In this document: positions 16,290 to 21,352 of the stretch, in pieces
How positions within the stretch are numbered: the first letter of the stretch is position 1
How the letters are laid out: every line of letters begins with the position of its first letter
Origin: Paulinella micropora
Taxonomy: Eukaryota; Cercozoa; Imbricatea; Euglyphida
Reading direction: 5' to 3'
NCBI GenBank assembly: GCA_009731375.1
Contig: BJOX01000286.1
Coordinates: forward strand, 685,179-706,530
DNA length: 21,352 bases
Program-made: the position numbers and the translations under genes
Notes under the pieces: generated by a model
What the model was told of the DNA's origin: nothing
The model's database searches: none
What the model saw: only the letters and a program-made list of their open reading frames with translations

Positions 16290-16592
16290 TTACCGAAATT
16301 TAACGGCTCCTCCTCGTTGCTTGCCGTATCCTTGCTTCATCGCGGCCTTTGCTACACGGTCAGCATAAGGCACTCCGACATCGCTAAGAAAGGTAGCACC
16401 CCTTGAAATCAACTGGTTCTTCTTGATAAACCTATTAGCATCCACTATCGCTTTTCCGACCTTGGCCCAATTAACTTTGCCTCCTGTTTGTTTCTTTTTT
16501 GATTTTCTTTTCCCTCCTGCTTGGGGCATACTGGGATTGTAGCTGATGTTATAACCTGATGGACTACTGATAATAACGGGTGATGTTGGCAT
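16290..16592 (-). CDS. Small basic GG-rich virion protein, probable protease substrate
   Basis: 100 residues. It contains three Q-x-G-G sites: QAGG (24-27), QTGG (35-38) and QRGG (92-95). Cleavage at all three would give a 27-residue leader, a very basic 11-residue peptide starting KRKSKKK, a ~57-residue body (VNWAKVGKAIVDANRFIKKN ...) and a 5-residue tail. The layout recalls adenovirus core or cement precursors that are processed by the viral protease, but I see no sequence homology and do not recognise the family. It lies between the protease and ATPase genes. The start is preceded directly by CTATATATAG. Confidence 0.7.
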   Translation of the reverse strand: MPTSPVIISSPSGYNISYNPSMPQAGGKRKSKKKQTGGKVNWAKVGKAIVDANRFIKKNQLISRGATFLSDVGVPYADRVAKAAMKQGYGKQRGGAVKFR

Positions 16593-16627
16593 CTATATAT
16601 AGTTTTGAAAAAAATAATTATTTTAAA

Positions 16628-17455
16628 TTACAAAAATCGCTTATTGAAATTTTGCCTCAGTTCGTCCGATACAGAATCAACATACAAAAAGTTAAATCGT
16701 TCTTTTGTTGCCTCGTGATATTTTTCAATAAAGTATTCAAGGTCGTAGCCGAGGTGTAAATGCTTATACACGAGTTCTATTTTATCAACACTCTGTCCAG
16801 GAAAAATAAGAAGGTAGTCAAGCTGTTTAATCGCCTCAGGCCGTAGGTCGTTAAGATACTGAGAGCTCATAATCACCTTTGACTTGTAGTGGCGGTTTTT
16901 CTTTAACAGGTCGCTCACAGACTTATCCCTTAAACCACTACCTAAATCGTCTAGCACGAACACGACTTCTGGTGTAATGTATTTGCTCGGCCTCGGTGGT
17001 TTTTCGCCTCCCTCCTGCTTCTTCTTCTCTTCCTCTTTACCAAAATAAAGAAACTTCGGCTTCGGTTCTTCTTTCTCGTCTTGAATGATTTCGCCTTCTT
17101 CTTGCTCCTCGTCGGGTTTGTTGAGCTTGTCCAATTCGTAATCAATAACAGACAGTCCATCCGTTTTCAAATATGTGTATATAGCCATTGGATTGCCTTT
17201 CTTCTTGAAGTGTTTAACCATTTCTTTGTATATGTGGTCTTTGTGTATCGTGCTGGCTATAATAACAATACGGGTCTTTTTGTCAGTCGTCCTTTTCAGT
17301 ATTTCAAACAGTGCGGTCGTCTTGCCACTCTTCTTGCGAGCGAGAAGAAAAATATTGGCATACGGTTCATCAAACAACTTATATCCTTTTGCCAACTTGT
17401 CGCCATCTCCGTTTTGCTTGACTGGTTTAACCTTTACATTATTTATTTTCTCCAT
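16628..17455 (-). CDS. A32-like (FtsK/HerA superfamily) DNA-packaging ATPase
   Basis: 275 residues. Walker A is the variant ARKKSGKTT (39-47) and Walker B is VVFVLDDLG (164-172). An SSQ motif (197-199) follows as in viral packaging ATPases, and the spacing and length fit the small A32-type family of PLVs, virophages and nucleocytoviruses. These ATPases drive genome translocation into preformed capsids. A charged, acidic insertion at about 100-160 (DEEQEEGEIIQDEKEE) separates the two motifs and is longer than I expect for the family. It contains QEGG (147-150). Located in the late structural cluster, 35 bp from the small GG-rich protein gene. The start is preceded by TTTATATAACCG, not the TAATATAG form. 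Confidence 0.88.
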   Translation of the reverse strand: MEKINNVKVKPVKQNGDGDKLAKGYKLFDEPYANIFLLARKKSGKTTALFEILKRTTDKKTRIVIIASTIHKDHIYKEMVKHFKKKGNPMAIYTYLKTDGLSVIDYELDKLNKPDEEQEEGEIIQDEKEEPKPKFLYFGKEEEKKKQEGGEKPPRPSKYITPEVVFVLDDLGSGLRDKSVSDLLKKNRHYKSKVIMSSQYLNDLRPEAIKQLDYLLIFPGQSVDKIELVYKHLHLGYDLEYFIEKYHEATKERFNFLYVDSVSDELRQNFNKRFL

Positions 17456-17469
17456 CGGTTATATAAATA

Positions 17470-17832
17470 TCAAGCCAAAAATTCTAAACAAATAACAATT
17501 CTTCCAGCTAGCAGGTCAGTCTCAATACTGCCATTGTCTGTTTTAAGCACTCTAAATGTGTATTGACCGTCAGTCCAATTAATAATCCCCAAGTTGTAGC
17601 TAAGATTGGAAATGTTTGCGACATTGCTATCAGCGAATGTACCAATAATTCCAATGCGGTCCATATGAAGAATTTTTGTTTTCGTTTCAGTCATATCATT
17701 CATATAGTGGATATACTTAACATTCATTCTAGTTGGGGTAAAGTTCAATTTAATGGTTTTGTCAAATGTTTTGCTACCTCCTGTAAAATCATTACTCAGA
17801 AAAATAATCTTTTGGAATTTATAGTCTGCCAT
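17470..17832 (-). CDS. Probable small virion protein (unrecognised beta-rich)
   Basis: 120 residues, mostly alternating hydrophobic/polar segments consistent with a beta-sandwich (KIIFLSNDF, TRMNVKYIHYMNDM, KILHMDRIGIIG, GRIVICLEFLA). I have the impression of similar short ORFs near packaging genes in other PLVs, with the 'tPTRM.vkyi.y' and C-terminal 'l.LeF' features, but cannot name a family. No signal peptide or membrane segment. It lies only 14 bp upstream of the ATPase start, suggesting joint expression. A TAATATAGA motif (17843-17851) precedes it by ~10 bases. Confidence 0.65.
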   Translation of the reverse strand: MADYKFQKIIFLSNDFTGGSKTFDKTIKLNFTPTRMNVKYIHYMNDMTETKTKILHMDRIGIIGTFADSNVANISNLSYNLGIINWTDGQYTFRVLKTDNGSIETDLLAGRIVICLEFLA

Positions 17833-17836
17833 TGTA

Positions 17837-18097
17837 ATGCCCTCTATATTACTGCTTATAAACTTTTTATTAATTAATATTTCCGCTCGGACTGCCTGCG
17901 ATTTCTATTCACGGGTTAGCGATAAAAAAAATGAAAGTTGTGTGTGGTGTATTCAAAAAGGAATAGAAACCAAATTTAAATGTGTGTATAAGCCTTTCAG
18001 CGATTGGTGTGTTAGTTTTGATGAAGCTATTCCGCTAATCTGCTCAAATGATGCTTCTTGGTATAAAACCCAGCTATATGAATGCTCACTTCTTTGA
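17837..18097 (+). CDS. Small secreted cysteine-rich protein (possible)
   Basis: 86 residues on the strand opposite to its neighbours. The N-terminus MPSILLLINFLLINISARTA looks like a cleavable signal peptide, followed by about 65 residues with seven Cys (CDF, SCVWC, KCV, DWC, ICS, YEC). The CxxC spacing and aromatic residues recall small extracellular disulfide domains; PSI-like is one loose possibility. It fills the only ~250-bp opening in this compact cluster, which supports it being real. Against it: its start is 4 bp from the divergent 120-residue gene and it covers that gene's promoter motif, with no obvious motif of its own. It overlaps the 3' end of the membrane-protein gene by 12 bp. 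A secreted factor or virion glycoprotein is speculative. Confidence 0.5.
   Translation: MPSILLLINFLLINISARTACDFYSRVSDKKNESCVWCIQKGIETKFKCVYKPFSDWCVSFDEAIPLICSNDASWYKTQLYECSLL
17844..17851 (-). promoter_or_regulatory. TAATATAG motif of the 120-residue virion gene
   Basis: TAATATAG on the - strand lies 11 bases upstream of ATG 17832. It is embedded in the first codons of the opposing cysteine-rich ORF. Confidence 0.45.
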
Positions 18098-18424
18098 ACT
18101 AGATGGGCTAGGAAGGCAGATGCCTATTAATAGTGTTGAAATACCCACATAAGTGTTGGCAACTTCACACGGCAAGTTCTTTTCAGACAACCTCACGATA
18201 CAAAGGGTGATGATGGCGATAATGATACCCATTTGAAATAAGTATTTAATAAGTCGGCTGTCAGTTTTTCGCTTAGTCAAACAGCAATCCCAGCTGTCCT
18301 CGTATTCGTGGTCTAATTTTTTTTCTTCCTGCTTAATTTGGACATCTAGCACACGGTTTTTGAGTTCGGGTGTGAGTTCTTCCGTCTCTATGATTGGCGG
18401 TGGATGTAATCTAGGCGGTGGCAT
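18086..18424 (-). CDS. Two-pass membrane protein
   Basis: 112 residues: Pro-rich N-terminus (MPPPRLHPPP), charged region with DSWDCCLTKRK (43-53), then two hydrophobic segments, LIKYLFQMGIIIAIITLCIV (58-77) and YVGISTLLIGICLPSP (92-107). The pattern 'C..tkRK.Ds....y..q' before a membrane helix, and a terminal 'PSP', matches a membrane-protein family I have seen in aquatic DNA viruses without known function; this is recognition by eye. It may be an inner-membrane or host-membrane component. Its ATG overlaps the end of the fibre gene by 14 bp and has no promoter-like motif in front, which suggests dependence on the fibre transcript. Confidence 0.7.
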   Translation of the reverse strand: MPPPRLHPPPIIETEELTPELKNRVLDVQIKQEEKKLDHEYEDSWDCCLTKRKTDSRLIKYLFQMGIIIAIITLCIVRLSEKNLPCEVANTYVGISTLLIGICLPSPSSSKK

Positions 18425-21352
18425 TTGAAGGAAATAAAACTGCTCTGATTTCTGCTAATTGGTTCGCTTGGTCTTGTAATATATTAAGCAAAGTTTTATT
18501 TTCTTTTTCTAAATAAATCACTTTTTCCGTTAAATGTTGAAAAGCACTGACTAATATTGGAATGAAGTCCGTATATGTTATACCTTCAAGGTAGCCATCT
18601 CCATCCTCTGCTTTCATTCCACTTTCCGATACAAATTCAGGAAATATTTTTTTAACTTCATCAGCAATAAATCCGTGGTTCTTACGTTCTTTTTTGCCGT
18701 CTGTTTTCCAATAATACGAACAACAATTTATTTTCATTAGTTTCTCGCAACAATCACCACAGTCTAATGTTTTAATATCCGATTTTAGCCTCCTGTCCGA
18801 GGAGTTTGTCCAAGCACCATTAAGCGGGATATAATTATAACTACCTGACGGCTCACCAGTAGTAGAGTTTGAAGTAGTCCAAGCATGGAGCAAACCAGTG
18901 GAAGAAACTATTGAAGCATAATTCGTATATCCTCCCGATTTAAAAAATAGTTGTGCGTCGTTAGTAGAAGCGGGTCTTTTTCGTATTAATAAATTACCGC
19001 TGGATGCTGTTGGGATGACTAACTCTCCCGACGTATTAATTTCCATTGCGACATTAAACGATACATTATTTCCAACCGCTACTCCTGATTTGTAATAGAA
19101 AGTAAGATTAGTGCTTTTTTGTATTACAAAGTTAGATGTCGCAGAAGATGATTTCCATACCCCTCCCGACACATAAGCATCAAAACCTAAATTAATATCA
19201 TTATGAGCATAATTCCACATTTGAAAAACTGGATGGGTGTCTGTTGATACAATGGCTTGTATATGTGGTCCCGCGGGGTCGCTCGCAGTTCCATATAATT
19301 CTAAGCCACCAGTTGCTCCTGTTCCTTTTGTTGTGTTGCCTATGATTATCGGTTTGCCTGATGCTGTTGTTATTTTGTCGCTTGTTGCCAATGTCGTTGT
19401 TGATATACCAGCACTCGCGGTTATTAATCCTTTCGTCCATAATGTTCCATTAAGTCCATTCAAAGACATTAGCAATTGTTCAGAGCCATTTTCCCACACA
19501 AACCCGGTATCTGAACCAGCATTACATCTAAATCGCATAGCCCATTGAATAAAATCATTTCCTGCGACTGCCGAACCACCCGCCAAACTTCTAGTATTCG
19601 TTGCTCCTTGATTAGTTGCCATATAAATACCCCAGCTTGTAGTATCTGTATCATATAAAAATATACCTTGCCCACTACCTCCATCTACTTTATTTTGGAT
19701 AGATAACTTACATCCTCCATCGGCTGTTAATAATCCGCTTGCCGTGAGTGTGGTTGTAGTCATACCAGCAGTTGCAGTTAATGTAGTTCCCGTTATTGTT
19801 CCACCACTTGTAATGTTGTTGCTGTTCATATCCAAAGCACCATAAAACCGCATACCGCCCGCATTGTTAAAACGGACGATATCGGACGAAGCAGACTTAT
19901 TATCCAAAAGTTTTGAAATATAAAGCCCCGCACCTTTTGCGTCAAATGCTACATTAGTGAATAGGTAGCCTCTTTGGTCGGCAGTTCCACTTGAATCAGT
20001 GTTTAAAGTATATAAGAAAGACTGCCAATCGCCCGTTGTCTGTGAAAAGAATATGTCTCCTCCGTTTTGGTTTAATATCCTCGCCCCGTTATATGTTATA
20101 TTTCCGCCATTAATGATATCTACATTATTAAAATCGGCTTGGCTTAACAAATTTAGTGCCCTTACATCATTTCTACTTATATTAAATATTTTAATTCCCG
20201 TTATGGTTTGGTCGCCTGTTAGTTTTACATTTTGCCCGTCCAATGTGTCCGCATAACCTTTTGTTGCTCCGTCTGTTGATAATGTCGGAGTTCCAAGGTT
20301 GGCTATTTTGCTACTATTACAATCTAACCCCGAAGCATTTACCCAACCGACTATTGCTCCATCAATAATGAAACTTATTTTTTTGGCAGAAATTTCAAAG
20401 TTGTAATATGTTGCAGTTTTCATATCCAAACTAGCAATTGACCCGATATTGGCTGTGGAGTTAAAAACCACGAATGTTCCTTTTGTTGTCGCATTCGTTG
20501 AATTTCCTGTTATTTCAAGACCACTGCTATATGTCTTAATTCCTGCTATGGTTTGGTTTCCTGTTAGTTTCACATTTTGCCCGTCTAATGTATCCACATA
20601 ACTTTTGTTTGCCCCGTCCGTTGTCGCTGTTGGTGTGGCTAAGTTTGTTATTTTTCTATTGTTTAAAGATAGTGTCGTGCCCGTTGCTGTCGCGATTACA
20701 TTATCCCCCGCATATAAATCAACATACGAACCCGTTATTTGTATTGGATAATAGGCCGCGGTTGCTGTTTTTTGTGCCACAATCTCTCCTATATTTGTCG
20801 CCGTATCAAAGGCAATACCGATACCATCAAAAGTGGTTGGAGCTGTGGCGCCCCGCACTTCTATTGTTGAAGTAAATTTTTTATTTCCTGCTATGGTCTG
20901 GTCTCCTGTTAGTTTGACTACCGAAGTANNNNNNNNNNTCCTGCTATGGTCTGGTCTCCTGTTAGTTTAACGACAGAAGTATCAAGGGTAGAAACATCCA
21001 CACCATCAACAAGATTAACATTTGTTATGCTTTGACTTTTCATATCAATCCCCGCACTAGCATTTATTATACTGCTAAATGTTTTGGTTCCTGCTATGGT
21101 TTGGTCTCCTGTTAGTTTGACCACAGAAGTATCAAGGGTAGAAACATCCACACCATCAACATTACCCACATTTGTTATGTTAAATCCTCCCATATTTAAA
21201 CTGCCCGTCATAGCCACTGTGCCGTCCTTTGCTAGTTTCGTATCGGTATATGCTTTTGTTGAAGCATCGCCGTCGTAGAATGGTGCTGGAAGTCCGCTGA
21301 TTGCTGTTGTGCTGTTAAAATTTAAAACATTATTTGTCAATGTCATTCCACC
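18411..21352 (-). CDS. Fibre protein with C-terminal S74 intramolecular chaperone; 5' end outside the window
   Basis: The frame is open at the right edge and spans the gap at 20929-20938. At least ~980 residues are visible. The N-terminal part is built of repeats ending in VKLTGDQTIAG (five copies visible) alternating with 'ITNLxTPTxxTDGAxxxYxDT' units, as in phage tail and collar fibres. The middle is Gly/Ser/Thr/Asn-rich beta-type shaft. The last ~130 residues are an S74 peptidase/endosialidase chaperone: SDRRLKSDI carries the Ser-Lys pair of the self-cleavage site, then HGFIADEVKKIFPEFV, GITYTDFIPILVSAFQHL and a terminal coiled coil (YLEKENKTLLNIL). In known examples the domain trimerises the fibre and then cuts itself off. 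A receptor-binding spike is inferred. A GTG at 20858 is not the start, since the frame continues into the gap. Confidence 0.87.
20196..21160 (-). repeat. Tandem coding repeats of the fibre, with an assembly gap
   Basis: Segments starting CCTGCTATGGT.TGGTCTCC on the + strand recur at about 21090, 20940, 20886, 20544 and 20198. The two units nearest the right edge also share a ~40-base block containing ATCAAGGGTAGAAACATCCA (21130 and 20981). The 10-N gap lies between two units whose ends are similar but not identical, so the true repeat number is probably unresolved. Confidence 0.8.

Noticed and set aside
20858-20860. GTG as the start of the fibre gene
   Set aside because: The frame continues upstream through a full VKLTGDQTIAG unit into the gap, so this is an internal codon.
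4232-21352. Integrase, tyrosine recombinase, primase or tRNA gene
   Set aside because: I looked for DDE, R-H-R-Y and primase motifs in the translated frames and for cloverleaf structure by eye, and found none. The right end is outside the window.

Overview
The window looks like a piece of a eukaryotic, probably animal, nuclear genome assembly that carries an integrated Polinton-like virus (PLV). The assembly is joined by runs of N. The first ~3.8 kb is typical host non-coding DNA: GA/CT and CA/TACA microsatellites, a ~1 kb inverted repeat, a third copy of one arm, and a small MITE-like element. From about 4.2 kb to the right edge the DNA is AT-rich, densely coding and intron-free, and carries virion genes of the PLV/Polinton class. 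The host group is inferred only from the style of the flanking repeats; no host gene is visible.

Layout of the viral part. The left block is on the + strand: a zinc-finger protein (4298), a small basic coiled-coil protein (4849), and a 1101-residue protein that fuses a family B DNA polymerase-like region to a Pif1/RecD-type SF1 helicase (5166-8471). A short Exo_X-C/DUF3820-like protein (9223-9501) is also on +. Most of the rest is on the - strand: lipase, a DCL/DUF3223-domain protein, a spike-like virion protein, major capsid protein (MCP), minor capsid (penton-type) protein broken by one frameshift, a coiled-coil protein ending in an adenain/Ulp1-like protease, a small basic GG-rich virion protein, the A32/FtsK-HerA-type packaging ATPase, a 120-residue probable virion protein, a two-pass membrane protein, and a long repetitive fibre with a C-terminal S74 self-cleaving chaperone that runs off the right edge. 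One small + strand ORF with a signal peptide and seven cysteines lies inside this structural block.

How it works together. The + strand genes look like replication/regulation functions and the - strand genes like morphogenesis functions. The two sets carry different short motifs next to their start codons: CCTGCCTA..TATATACA on two + genes, TAATATAG on five - genes plus a variant at MCP. Several virion proteins carry a Q-x-G-G motif, often near the N-terminus, which I propose is the cleavage site of the encoded protease. MCP and the protease gene share a ~36-nt leader. GC-rich palindromes recur in leaders and, in frame, inside the protease gene.

Limits. No integrase, tyrosine recombinase, primase or viral terminal repeat is visible, but the right end is outside the window. 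At least three gaps of exactly 10 N interrupt viral genes, and two are flanked by near-identical sequence, so some breaks may come from the assembly. All family calls are from motif reading, without any database search.
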